From the NCBI GenBank assembly GCA_003254905.1, contig QANU01033078.1, positions 103,000 through 166,999 of the forward strand: a stretch of DNA of 64,000 nucleotides, written 5' to 3'. The position numbers and the translations under genes are program-made. Shown here piece by piece: positions 52,201 to 62,810 of the stretch (the first letter of the stretch is position 1; the number at the start of each line of letters is the position of its first letter). This DNA comes from Nissolia schottii (taxonomy: Eukaryota; Streptophyta; Magnoliopsida; Fabales; Fabaceae). Below the pieces are notes generated by a model. It searched no databases. It worked only from the letters and a program-made list of their open reading frames with translations, and was not told where the DNA came from.

Positions 52201-54548
52201 CACAAACATTATAGGCATTAAAACACAAACTTTATGTATATAAGTATAGGATGTATGTATGGTGTATATTTTTTGGTGTATGTGTAGCAGGACTCTTCTA
52301 AATATTGTCCACACTTCAAGCCAATAGTGCTCTTGCGTGACGCTGTGTAGTCTTTACCGGTGACGGGACATAAAATAATTCAGTTGCCTCTACCAACAAC
52401 TTAATCTTTTGAAAGAGATGGTTCTTAATATTTGCAAATCCACTTTTAATTTCTGAGCATAGGTAATAGCTATGTGCAATTTGAATTATTTTCTCTTTAA
52501 AGGCATTTTGGGATTGGTGTCACTGGTTGATGTACTTATCTATAGTTTGACTATAAAGGTTAAAAGGAAGTCTTGTTTGTAGACTACCTCCCATTTAATA
52601 TCCTTGTTCTCTTCCTTTATTTTTTCACACAAGATCATAGATGATAAAATCAATTTCTGACAGGAACTGATCATGCAATTCCACATTGGTATGATATAAA
52701 TACCTTTCAGTGTTATCTATCAGCAAATATCCCAGAGGTTGGCCCAAATGGAGCCATAAATCAGGCATGTTATTTCTGTTAACAAATTGTTCATTGCCTG
52801 TATTTACTTCAATTGACTCCAAAGTGATGCCAATAGTTTCTGTCTGTTTTGTAGGTTAGATATTCTTGTACAGGTTCCATGTATGTTACAGCATCGAAAG
52901 ATGGCGCTATTCGGTTGTGGGATGGCGTCACTGCCAATTGTGTGCGCTCAATAACTGGAGCACATGGAACAGCTGAGGCTACCAGTGCAATTTTCACTAA
53001 GGATCAAAGGTATAAATTCATTTTGGGGCAAATGTTAGACAAACACATTGTTCCACTATCAGCTGCATCATGAGTTATGTATGGACAGCATGGCAGAGGA
53101 TTTCGAAGGGTTTGTTTGATTTGTGTTTCTTTCCATTTCTTGTTTTCAGTCTATTTCTTGTTTTTCAGGATTTTGTAAAGGAATTAGTGGAAACAGGATA
53201 TGAAAATAGGAAGTAGGACTTTCTTGTTTTCACTATTTCCATTACTAAATCCTAAAAAACAGGAAATGAGAACACAAACCAAACAGACCCTAACCTTTTA
53301 CGTGCTGAGAGAAGTTAGAATGGGGAAAATATTGTGGGGGGTTGTGTTTGTCAAGAGGGAAAAGAATGGTGCAGCCATTTAACAGTTTTGTTTTCTAGGT
53401 TTGTGCTCTCGTGCGGGAAGGATTCCACCATAAAGCTTTGGGAAGTCAGCTCTGGAAGATTAGTCAAACAATATCTTGGAGCCACACATACACAGCTAAG
53501 ATGCCAGGTACATAGATCTTATGCTATCTGGCATTTATTTGAAATTAATATTGGTCAATTCTTATACTGGTTAGCAAATGGTATTAGTAATGCCACGTGA
53601 TTTGTTGTTCACAAGTAAATTGTTATTTCTCGGTTCTCACAATTATTGCGAATATGAGTGTTTTTGAAACTTCAATTAGACACCCATCCATAAGTTTTTC
53701 TTATAAGGTTAAAACTACCTTTTGTACTGGAGTCCACAACTATAGGGACCTAAACCGAGTTGGTTTTACTCTAGGGACCAAAACCAAAATAGAGACATAT
53801 ATAGGGATCAAAAAGTGGTTTTAACATTCCTATAATGGTGTACTGTTAAATGGTTATCACAACTTATATAGAATCTTTGTCCAAAACTCTAGTTACCCCT
53901 GAGTAAGCCACAGGCGGCATTCTCATCCTATTCTTGCACTCTTATCTGAACTTTCTTTGCAGGCAATTTTTAACGAGGCAGAAGAATTCATCCTATCCAT
54001 AGATGAATTGAGCAATGAGGTTTGTTCAGCTCTTTGCCTACATTTTGATGTTAGCTTTTATTAAATGGATAAGGAGAAATGCAATTTGCATCCTTTAAGT
54101 ATACATCATGAGCACTTTACCCTCTTGAGTTATAAAAACTTGCAAATCGACTCCGTAACGTTTTGTAACAATTCAAATCGACCCTTAAGATTACTAAACT
54201 ATCATCATCTTCATGAACAAAAGAAGGATAGAGTGGAAGAAGATGAAGCTAATTGGTTATTTAAATGTTGATTTGCACTGTGGGGTCAATTTGCACTTTT
54301 AAAAAACTCGGGGTAAGACGTATACTTTAAGGGGGTAAATTGAAATTTTCCAAATGGATTTTATTTGAGGAATTTAATGTACATTGCAGATTGTTATCTG
54401 GGATGCAATGACAACAGAGAAAATAGCAGTGTGGCCATCTAATCATGTTGGTGCACCCCGCTGGCTTGAACACTCACCAACGGAGTCTGCATTTATTTCA
54501 TGTGGAACTGATAGGTCAGTTAGGTTCTGGAAGAAGGAAACTCTATAG
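43287..54548 (+). CDS. CSTF50: cleavage stimulation factor subunit 50 (CstF50/CSTF1-like), 14 exons
   Basis: CstF50 is the WD40 subunit of the CstF complex, which binds the downstream element of pre-mRNAs during cleavage and polyadenylation in the nucleus. Exons: 43287-43388, 43552-43635, 43737-43849, 47947-48019, 48145-48228, 48302-48388, 49726-49796, 51655-51706, 51810-51867, 52664-52764, 52855-53009, 53399-53507, 53963-54019, 54390-54548. All joins keep phase and give 434 codons, close to the ~430 of Arabidopsis. The N-terminal dimerisation region has LNSLIVAHLRDNN and ASTVASATMTPLN, LLELVAKGLAAE. WD-type repeats follow from about residue 115: ARFSPDGRFVATGSADTSIK, DLDFHPQGTILVSGAKDQ, THNVRSVSFHPSGDFLLAG, MYVTASKDGAIRLWDG, FVLSCGKDSTIKLWE, SCGTDRSVRFWKK. 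Introns 1 and 10 need GC donors. Intron 3 holds a 3.2-kb solo LTR, and introns 7, 9, 11, 12 and 13 hold MITE-like insertions. Confidence 0.95.
44357..47567 (+). mobile_element. solo LTR in CstF50 intron 3, TSD ATAGT
   Basis: TGTAACATCC at 44357 and GGGTGTTTCA ending at 47567 are flanked by ATAGT at 44352-44356 and 47568-47572. It is in the same orientation as the gene. Landmarks shared with the other copies are GCATCATGAGGAT (near 45703), TAGATAAAGCCGTTCAGG (near 46557) and CGTTCTTACCCTCAG (near 46702). Two longish frames (44733-45086, and an acidic one at 46734-47048) have no recognisable domains. The single N at 45336 falls inside. Confidence 0.92.
49860..51050. other. intron 7 sequence of unknown origin, with a 143-codon open frame
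   Basis: Most of this large intron of CstF50 is unassigned. The plus-strand frame 50117-50548 encodes a Ser/Pro/Lys-rich peptide (KQPRKLLSISSIAPNSPTK) without a domain I recognise. It could be a fragment of a captured gene or chance. Confidence 0.3.
51167..51533. mobile_element. 367-bp MITE with 8-bp target duplication (hAT-like)
   Basis: The left end GAAGGAAGCACGGATACGA matches the right end read from the other strand, CAAGGAAGCACAGGTACGA. GTTGTGTG flanks both sides (51159-51166 and 51534-51541), a perfect 8-bp duplication as made by hAT transposases. No coding sequence. It lies in CstF50 intron 7. Confidence 0.8.
52076..52288. mobile_element. small inverted-repeat element in CstF50 intron 9
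   Basis: GCTACATGTACACC on the left faces GGTGTATGTGTAGC on the right. The interior is AT-rich with further TACACC/GGTGTA echoes. No clear target duplication. A MITE is the likely explanation. Confidence 0.5.
53108..53290. mobile_element. small inverted-repeat element in CstF50 intron 11
   Basis: GGGTTTGTTTGATTTGTG at the left pairs with the right end read from the other strand, GGGTCTGTTTGGTTTGTG. Both are followed by a CATTTC(T/C)(T)TGTTTT tract, so the element is close to a full palindrome. The target duplication is not clear. Confidence 0.6.
53708..53825. mobile_element. possible MITE fragment in CstF50 intron 12
   Basis: GTTAAAACTACCTTTTG and CAAAAAGTGGTTTTAAC form an imperfect terminal inverted repeat around a GGGACCAAAACCAAAAT-type interior of a kind common in plant genomes. 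No target duplication identified. Confidence 0.4.
54071..54351. mobile_element. 281-bp MITE-like element in CstF50 intron 13
   Basis: AAATGGAT flanks the element on both sides (54063-54070 and 54352-54359). Inside, the ends form an imperfect inverted repeat of about 35 bases, each containing CAATTT and a TTTAAGTATAC or TTAAAGTATAC word. No coding sequence. Confidence 0.65.
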
Positions 54549-55155
54549 TGAAGTGTAAGGAAGATTAATGCATTCACAGGAGTTTAATTAGAGATATTAC
54601 TGAATGAAAATTTACTCAGGAAATTGTTATTGTAACTTTCTAATAATAACTGAGAATGCACGTTTTCCTTAACTATTGGAGGATTATCGAGTCTGCTAAT
54701 GTGATGTGCTCAATCTTTCTAGTAATGTTTTGTTTTATTTATTACCAGCCCTTGATTAAAGAAATCTAATGTCAAACCAATTAACGAACGCTTCGTTGAT
54801 CTCTTTCAAGTAATTTTAGTAATTGTTGGGAGAATCACTCTTTTCTTCAGGATATTCAGAGTTTTTGAATAAAATTTAACGAGAGTCATGCATGAAGCAG
54901 TTATAAGGTTTTGTGAAATATAAGATTGTAATGAAAAGCTCAACGAGGGGGATCAGGGGATATGGTATAGGAAAAACAAAGAACATTACTGATAGGAGAA
55001 GTTACGGTTTGGAAATTATGGGAGCAGAACAGAGTCTCATAACCAAAAGGAAAATATAAAATGTGGCAAACTTTCTTTTTGCATTCATTCTTCTCAAAAG
55101 TTCTTTAAATGCAAAAGGACTTGACCTAATTACAAGGAGACTAAAACAAACTATC
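54549..55155. other. 3' flank of CstF50; no gene seen
   Basis: AT-rich sequence between the CstF50 stop and the Tat-2 LTR. It probably contains the 3' UTR and polyadenylation region. Confidence 0.5.
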
Positions 55156-55597
55156 TGTTACGGACTGGACCTCTCGGCCCATTCCGCGGTAGTACAGGGG
55201 ACGGCCTACTAAGCACGACCCACCCGCATAGCGACCGTCCAAGCCCACAATCAGAACCATCACCTGCAATCCATGGAATCTCAACAGAAGAGATCCTCCT
55301 AACTCCCCCGCGGAGTTCACTCCGCAATGAGAAGAACCTGGTAACCCCAGCGAACCGCGCTCCATGATCCTCGGAAACCGCGTGGGAGAAATTACAGCAA
55401 ACGTCGAAGAAATCAGGGAACCTATCGAGCATATAAGCACAACTAGCTCACCAGGTAAGAGGTCGGACTCTAATTCATCATTTCTACTCTACTCTTTGAA
55501 CACCAACTGACTTAGGCATCAGAGTCCTTGCAGGTACCCGGCCGACGTAGACCTCGTCCGTGGAGCTCCAGAACCCGAAAGTACCCCCTCCGGTACA
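55156..55597 (+). repeat. 5' LTR of Tat-2 (~442 bp)
   Basis: It begins TGTTACGGACTGG and ends CTCCGGTACA directly before the PBS, giving TG...CA ends. The last ~65 bases match the LTR remnant of Tat-1. The 5' border is chosen from the TG and the preceding change in base composition; without a 3' LTR it is not proven. Confidence 0.65.
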
Positions 55598-55617
55598 TTT
55601 GGCGCCGTCTGTGGGGA
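55598..55617 (+). promoter_or_regulatory. primer binding site of Tat-2
   Basis: TTTGGCGCCGTCTGTGGGGA lies immediately after the LTR end. The TGGCGCCGT core is of the tRNA-Asp type used by many plant gypsy elements; the rest deviates. Confidence 0.7.
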
Positions 55618-55660
55618 TCTAAACACTCCCCTGTCGGGTCCTGAAGCTTCAATCACCATC

Positions 55661-57130
55661 ATGCCTCCCAAAACAAGAAGAACCTACCGACTAGTGACAT
55701 CAAGTGACACCAGGGGATCAGTGTCCGTCGGCACCAATGCCCCAGTCAATCCACCACTTCCACCCCATGACCGTGGAGCCCCCGATCAGGCCCACCTTCT
55801 CCCCAGCCTTCCCCACCAGAAAACGCCAACGACGCCACTGCCCCTAACATGGAGGACCTCGTCTGATCCCAAGCAGCTAAAATCGAAAAGCTAGAAGCAG
55901 CGTTGTTGGTATTAACCCAGGCCGAAGAAGAACGGAAGAAGCAGAAAGACATTAGAGCTTCCGCAGATAAAACTAGAAAAGACGCAGAAGAAACGCGCAA
56001 GCAAGTGGTCTTAGAAGCCCAAGAAAGGGAACGCCACATCGACGGTCTTAACTGCGGTCATAGGCCCTCCGAAGAGGACGAAGGTCAAGTATCAGTTTAC
56101 AAAGCCGCTGAAACACAGCCGGATAAGATCCGAGGAGTGACAAAGAGAGCGAAAGGGAAGGACAACCACCCTTTTGTTGACGAAATTCTCAATGCACTAC
56201 CACTGCCCGGATTTCGCCCTCCCACTGATATGGAACCTTATGGCGGAACCACTGATCCGCAGCACCATTTGGATGCCTTCGGTCATCGCATGATCTTAGA
56301 TGGCGCCTCGGATGCCATACAATGTAAGTCATTTCCAGTGACTCTAAGGAAGGGCGCGCTTATATGGTTCAATGCCTTACCTCCGAAATGCATCTGCTGC
56401 TTCGACGACCTAGCTGAGCGATTCTCAGCCAACTTTACTACGAGAAGAACGAAACCAAAGACGGCTGTAAGCCTCTTGGGAGTCGTACTGAAGGAAGAGG
56501 AAAATCTCCGTCAATACCTTGACAGGTTTTATGAAGAATGCGCACAGATAGAGGACTTACAGCCGCAGGCCGTGCTGATGGGCCTTACGAACGGCCTCAA
56601 AAAAGGGAGCCCATTTGCAAAGAACTTATCCAAGAGGCCTCCGCAGAGCCTAGTGGAAATACAAGAAAGGGCGGAAGAATATATCTTCCAAGAAGAGGGC
56701 ATGGAAGCCATAAGGGCCGACCTTACCCCTGAGGGAGGGGAGAGTACGAGAAGAAAGTACAATCATCCACCACGGGGCGATCGTCCTCGGATAAGCAGAC
56801 CCAGAATACTCAAAGAAAGGAGGGAGGTACACGAATTATACCCCGTTGACAATTTCCCTCACACAGCTGTATAGGGAGATTCAACATAAAGATAGATTTC
56901 CTCGGGCCAAACCGATCCGACTGAGACCAGGGACGGACACATCCCTATTCTGCACTTATCATGATTCACCTGGCCACAGCACTCAGGAGTGCATAGATCT
57001 GAAAGATGAAGTGGAGTCGTGGGTCCGTGGAGGAAAGTTAGAGCGATATGTAATCTAGGAAAGGAAAAGGAAGATGGAAGCAAGAGAACCAGAAAGAAGA
57101 CCCTACATAAGGAAAGTACGGGGAAGGGAA
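55661..57130 (+). pseudogene. Tat-2 gag (broken)
   Basis: It starts MPPKTRRTYR at 55661. Its Pro-rich N-terminus shifts frame before 55860, and the true frame has a TGA near 55866. The core frame 55903-56874 contains LTQAEEERKKQKD, FVDEILNALPLPGF, DGASDAIQCKSF and LKKGSPFAKNLSKRPP. After another shift near 56850, the zinc knuckle FCTYHDSPGHSTQEC (CxxHx4Hx4C) follows. A TAG at 57056-57058 stands where Tat-1 has a Gln codon. Confidence 0.85.
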
Positions 57131-60100
57131 AGTCACCCCGAAGATAGGCGAGATAGACAACACAGACGACCAGAAACCAACCGAATAATCAACACCATTG
57201 CGGGTGGTTTTGCTGGTGGAGGATCCACCCGCTCCGCGAGGAAAAGACACTTGCAAGAAGTCTTGCACCTCTGCGACCAAGCTAGCAACAAATTTCCAGG
57301 ATATCAGTATTTTCCAGACATCACGTTTACACGTGAAGATTTCATGCATACAACGCCCGTCCACAATGACCCCATGGTCATCTCAGCTACTTTAGTCAAT
57401 GCAGAAGTCCGAAGAGTCTTGGTCGATCAGGGAAGTTTCGCGGATATAATCTTTAGAAGCTGTTTTGACCAACTTGGGCTGAAAAACGCGGATATCGAAC
57501 ATTATCCTAAAGACTTGGTAAGCTTTTCGGGAGAGACGGTTACCCCCGATGGCTACATTTCCCTCCACCTAACTTTAGGTCCCGAGCACCTCACTAGAAC
57601 AGAGCGAGTGAAATTCCTTGTAGTTGATAAACCGCCGCGTACAATGTCATCCTGGGAAGACCAACTTTAAACGCTGTCAACGCTGTTATTTCCACGGCTG
57701 CTTTAATCATGAAGTTCCTCACCCAGGATAACCGCGTGGCATCTATCCGTGGGGACCAGGCAACGGCTCGGAGATGTTACAATACCAGTCTCCAGACTCA
57801 AAACCCACGACAGCCTCCAAGAAGAAAAGATGTGCACAAAATATCACAAGTAATGCTAACCGATATTTCCGCGGAGAATGTATCGTTACGTGAAAGACCG
57901 GAACTAGAAGGGGAGCTGGAGACCATTAGATAGGTGTTAACCTTGAACAGGTCACCCGTATCAACAAAAACCTCCCTCCTAGAACGAAGAATAAACTAGT
58001 TGACAACCTGAAACGCAACGCGGATTTATTTGCATGGACAGCAGCAGACATGCCTGGAATCGATCCCGCCCTCATGGCACACAAATTAGCCATCCTACCC
58101 GGAAGTAAGCCCGTGAAGCAGAAAATAAGAAAAATGAGTTCCGACAAAGCTAGAGAGGTGCAAAAGCAGGTTCAAGGGCTAAAAGAAGCAGGGTTCATAC
58201 AAGAAATTATGTACCCATCATGGCTATCTAACGTGGTCATGGTCCCTAAGCCTGGAGGGAAGTGGAGGATGTGTGTGGACTACACAAATCTTAACAAAGC
58301 ATGTCCGAAAGATCCTTACCCTTGCCAAACATTGATTTACTGGTAGATTCTGCATCCGGGTATAAGTTCTTAACCTTCCTTGACGCATACGCTGGGTATA
58401 ACCAAATACCCATGCATCGAGCGGACGCCGAGAAAATCGCATTTATAACACCAGGGGGCAACTACTACTACAAAGTTATGCCCTTCGGGCTGAAAAACGC
58501 AGGGGCCACCTATCAGCGTATGATGGATAAGATTTTCCACGATATGTCTGGGAAGTTAGTTGAAGTCTATGTGGATGACATGATCGTCAAAACATCCGCA
58601 GAAGAAGAGATAACCACCAACTTAGACGCTGCCTTCAACACACTCCGCAAGCATAGCCTAAAGTTAAATCTTGCGAAATGCGCATTTGCGGTAGAAGCAG
58701 GGAAATTCTTGGGTTTCATGATAACGCAACGCGGAATTGAAGCCAACCCCGCGAAGTGCGAAGCCATAGTAAACATGAGGCCTCCGTCGTCCATCAAGGA
58801 AGTACAAGGTCTGACTGGAAGAATTGCCTCTCTTAACAGATTTATGGCGGCCTCCACAGAGAAATCCCTGCCATTCTTCAAGCTATTAAAGAAGATGAAC
58901 TCCTTTGAGTGGTCCGAGACGTGCCAAAAAGCGTTCAATGAGTTCAAGTCCTACCTCTCTCAGCCGCCCGTTTTGAAGAAGCCCGAGAAAGGCGAGACAC
59001 TTTACTTGTACCTCTCCGCATATGAAGAAACCATAGCCTTTGTCTTGGTGAAAGAAAAAGGTCAAAGCCAATTTCCTGTTTATTTCACAAGCAAGGTTCT
59101 TCACGGAGCAGAAATAAGATACCAAAAAATTGAGAAATTGGCGTTCGCCCTCATCAACTCTGCGCGGAGACTTTGCCCCTACTTTCAATTGCATCCTATA
59201 GTGGTGAGAACGGATCAACCGATAAGACAAGTGCTCCAAAAGCTTGATCTAGCCGGACGTATGTTAACCTGGTCGGTCGAAATATCCGAATTCGACATTC
59301 ATTATGAACCACGAGTAGCGATCAAAGCCTACGCCATGTCTGATTTCATCGCTGAGTTTTCGGGGGAAGATAACTCCGCTGAAGAAGACACATGGATGCT
59401 GCACGTGGACGAAGCTTCTAGTATACGTGGAAGCGGGGCAGGAGTAATACTCGAAGGGCCAAACGAACTTAAATTGGAAATGGCCGTCAAGTTTGACTTT
59501 GCCACTTCCAATAATCAGGCGGAATACGAGGCTTTGGTTGTACGTCTTAACCTGGCCAGAGACGTCAGAGCCAAGAGGCTTGTCATATGCAGCGACTCTC
59601 AGATCGTGGTTGCACAGGTGAAAGGGGAATACCTTGCTAAGGATACTCAGTTGCAACAATACCTGAAACTTGTTACGCAAATTTTGTCAACCTTCAACAG
59701 CCACCAAATTAGCCACGTTCCGCGGAAGGAAAATGAAAGAGCAGATACGCTTTCAAAGCTAGCCAGCACGCGACCCGGAGGAAATAACAAAACCCTCATA
59801 CAAGAAACTCTCTGTCGCCCCTCCATAGTCAACACCGCAGAACTACAGCGGCAATTGGAGGAATGTTGGACCACGCCCTTTCAGAAAATCATCCGCGGAC
59901 AGGAACACACAGAAGATAAAAATCTCCGACGAGAAGCTGCAAAATATACCCTCGTCAACGGACAACTTTACAGAAGGGCAGTCTCTCAACCCCTCCTCAA
60001 ATGTGTACAAACGAAAAATATCCTGAAGGTATTAGAAGAAGTACATGAAGGAGCCTGTGGCCACCACATGGGAGCAAAGACCCTGGCGCTAAAGATACTC

Positions 60101-61040
60101 CGTGCAGGCTTCTACTGGCCAATGTTGCAGAAAGATTCCGCGGAATGGGTTAAAAAATGCCGCAAATGCCAGGAACATGCAAATTTCCACGTAGCCCCCC
60201 CCCGCAGAATTGTCCTCCCTCACAGCATCCTGGCCTTTCCAAAAATGGGGCATTGACATACTCGGACCTTTCCCCCAAGCAAGGGCCAATGGAGGTTTAT
60301 CATAGTGGCAATTGATTACTTCACAAAATGGGTCGAAGCTGAGCCGTTAGCCACGATTACCTCTGCCCAATGCAGAAAATTTGTATGGAACAACATCCTC
60401 ACCAGACAAGAATTTTACATCGTTTTTGCAGGGTTTCAAGATCAAGCACCGCTTCTCCTCCGTGGAGCATCCACAGACCAACGGCCAAGCTAAAGCAGCC
60501 AACAAAGTCATCTTGAATGGATTAAAAAGAAGATTGGATGAAGCGAAAGGTTTATGGGCGGATGAGTTAGGCAGTGTCTTGTGGGCTTACAGGACAACTC
60601 CACACACCACGACGACACACTCCCCTTTCAAACTGGCATATGGAAGCGAGGCCATGATACCTATGGAAATCGGCGAAACCAGCCCAAGAGTACTGTTGTT
60701 TTCCTCAGAATCTAACGACAAGCGAAGAGCGGACGAAATAGACCTAGTAGAGGAGCACAGGGAAGATGCTCATATCAAGGAAGAAGCCATCAAAAGACGA
60801 GCAGCAAGAAGATACAATCAAAAGGTCATCCCTCGGAGTTTTGTAGAAGGAGAAACAGTTGTACGAAGGGCAGATATTGGAAGCAAAACTCAAGGACAAG
60901 GAAAACTCCGTCCTAACTGGGAAGGCCCGTACTTGATAACCGAGGCCTTAGGACGAGGAGCATACAAACTAGCAACCCTGGACGGCAAGATCGTTCCTCG
61001 GACGTGGAATGCAACTAATTTGAAGAAATTTTACCTGTAG
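57131..61040 (+). pseudogene. Tat-2 pol: protease, RT, RNase H, second RNase H, integrase (broken)
   Basis: The protease motif is VLVDQGSFADIIF near 57418. RT has FLDAYAGYNQI, VMPFGLKNAGATYQ and YVDDMIVKT (58350-58600). The long frame 58301-60256 runs through the first RNase H (LVKEKGQSQFPVYFTSK), the extra RNase H (HVDEASS, NQAEYEAL, SDSQIVVAQVKG) and the integrase zinc site (HEGACGHHMG..CRKC). Frameshifts lie near 57640, 57930, 58315, 60205 (in a C run) and 60290. An internal deletion near 60408 removes the segment holding the second integrase Asp, and the catalytic Glu is replaced by Lys (GQAKAANK). The extra RNase H also has VDE where Tat-1 has VDG. The tail ends GPYLITEALGRGAYKL..FYL, with its stop at 61038-61040. 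Confidence 0.9.
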
Positions 61041-61179
61041 TTATTTTTTATTATCGCAAATTCGAGACATTAAGATACCCTTTTAATAATACGACTGGTT
61101 CAACACAATCACACACAGCAAATCAAACATGGTTCTAATCGATAATATCAAAACTTCTCCGCGGATATAGTATAAAGCT

Positions 61180-61322
61180 CGGTTATAACCGAGTTATAAG
61201 AAAACAAACCTGGTCACCACCGTGGTAGAATAAAAAACAAACCCGGTCACCACCGTGGTGGAATCAAAAAATGAACCCGGTCCCAACCGAGGACATACCT
61301 AAACAACCCGGTGCAAAAACCG
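61180..61322. promoter_or_regulatory. CGGT-N4-ACCG dyad array (Tat-2), five copies
   Basis: Dyads start at 61180 (CGGTTATAACCG), 61211 (TGGTCACCACCG), 61244 (CGGTCACCACCG), 61278 (CGGTCCCAACCG) and 61309 (CGGTGCAAAAACCG, two bases longer). Start-to-start spacing is 31, 33, 34 and 31 bp. Each is flanked by a GAACCC/AAACC word. The array sits between the convergent ends of pol and the antisense ORF, as in Tat-1. Confidence 0.65.
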
Positions 61323-61409
61323 CGGAAATCTAATTAACAGTTCCAAGTTAAGCGACAAAAGATACAAAAGGCCACAACGCCAATTACTACAAAACAATCA
61401 GTCAAAATA

Positions 61410-62690
61410 CTACAATTTCTTGATAATACCCTCCTGCTCATCGCAATATTGGTCAGTGGAAACTACGCTAAAATCCACATCTGGGGCCAAATACTTCACC
61501 TGGCCAATCACAGCCTTGAAGGTGCCCTTGATAAGATTCTCGGAAACTTCGACAAGGCGCTTATAATCACCCTCCACCTTCTGCAAAGCCACCTTCTTCT
61601 CATCGCATTCACTCCTCGCCCTCTCAGCTGCAGCCCGTGTTTCCTCCACCGACCTCGCCTTCTCCTTCAACATAGCAATCTCAGAAGCTTTTCGCTCATC
61701 CTCATGAGCCGCTACTTTTACCGCGAACTCTAGGCTCGCCGCTCTCTCCTCAAAAACAGCAAGTTGAGCTTTCAACTTCCTATTTTCCTCAGTCATAGCA
61801 CCAACACTATGCTTAAGGACGGATACCTCCTGTCGATAAGCCTCCAGCTCGTCGGAATCTCCGCCCACCTCTAGAGGATGAGCCAGCAAACCAACAGCTT
61901 TCCCCATAAATCGCATGTTCTGGCCCACCGCAACCTCCGATGATATCCCCTCCAGTTCTTTGCGAGAATCATCGCGGAGGAGGAGATCCTTCAATTCGGT
62001 CAAAAGATCCCTGTCCCTGGGCCATGCTGCGTTACAAACACGGCCGATGGCAACACCTCCCCTTCGTGAATGAGAGCCTGAAGCTCCACCCTTCATTTTC
62101 TTCCGTGGACGAGACTCCCCCGAATGCCCAGAGGATGATCGAACAGAAACAGATGGAGATCGACCACGAACTTGATCTTTCACCTGCTCACCTTCCTTGC
62201 CAGTTCCGCTTTCGCGATCTTTTGCCGCCGCTAACGCCCTCATCTCTCGAACCTCCGCGCGACCAGAAGCGGACAAATGCTTCTGAAACTCCCTCAAGCT
62301 GTCCATAGCTGATGTACTTCCACGGAGTCTAGAATCTGAAACAATAAAACAGGTTATACAAAAAGTTAACACCAAAGCAGACACATAAAGCAATAGACAA
62401 AAAAGGACAATTACTACTTAGGCACGCCGCCACGCCCACACCCTCGGTGATATCCTTAACTTTAAGGGGATCGTCCCGAGTGAGCGCCACAAAGAATACC
62501 CTCTCTGCCAACTCCTCCTCGGACAAAAGAGAAGGACGGTGGTGGTGAATATGTATGTTCCAATAACAAGATATCTCCACCACCTCATCCTGGACGCCCT
62601 CCCAAAACGCTCTCCTTCCATAAAAAGAAAAGACTTTGAAGTATTTCCACTTGAACTCCTGGTAGGACTCCTTGTTAGTCTTGGCAACTA
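61410..62690 (-). pseudogene. Tat-2 antisense ORF: gypsy-type transposon domain plus coiled coil, with an intron, 5' end missing
   Basis: This runs opposite to gag-pol. The first readable exon, from 62690 to about 62418, encodes a Trp/Phe-rich domain (ESYQEFKWKYFKVFSFYG, FWEGVQDEVVEISCYWNIH, LAERVFFVALTRDDPLK). A likely intron has donor GTAGTAATT near 62417 and acceptor TTGTTTCAG ending near 62336. The second exon, to 61410, has a basic Ser-rich stretch (RPRKKMKGGASGSHSRRGG), then CNAAWPRD, then a long Glu/Ala/Lys coiled coil (MTEENRKLKAQLAVFEERAA) and the end QEGIIKKL. It corresponds to the extra antisense genes of plant Tat elements (PF04195-type N-terminal domain by recognition, not by search). 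The 5' end is lost at the junction with the downstream repeat. Function unknown. Confidence 0.75.
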
Positions 62691-62810
62691 ATACCCAAGA
62701 GGGGGGGTGAATTGGGTATTTTAGAAATTATTCCAATTTCAACAAATATTGCATTTTCATGCAATTAACGTTACTACGCAGCGGAATATAACAATTAAAT
62801 ATGTAATATA
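62691..62810. mobile_element. start of an unclassified inserted repeat
   Basis: From 62692 the sequence has TACCCAA, a G run and TTGGGTA, a short inverted repeat at the very edge of the break in Tat-2. The CCCAAGAGGGGGGGTGAATT type of start is familiar from dispersed plant repeats, but I cannot name the family. Confidence 0.4.

Larger units (their letters stand above)
55156..62690 (+). mobile_element. Tat-2: Ty3/gypsy Tat-lineage retrotransposon, 3' end missing
   Basis: In order on the plus strand: 5' LTR, PBS, gag, protease, reverse transcriptase, RNase H, extra RNase H, integrase, a dyad cluster, and an ORF on the opposite strand. Domain order and sequence match Tat-1, and the two are clearly the same family. 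The antisense ORF is broken off at about 62690 where an unrelated repeat starts, so no 3' LTR is visible. Many frameshifts and stops show it is inactive. No target duplication can be tested. Confidence 0.9.
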
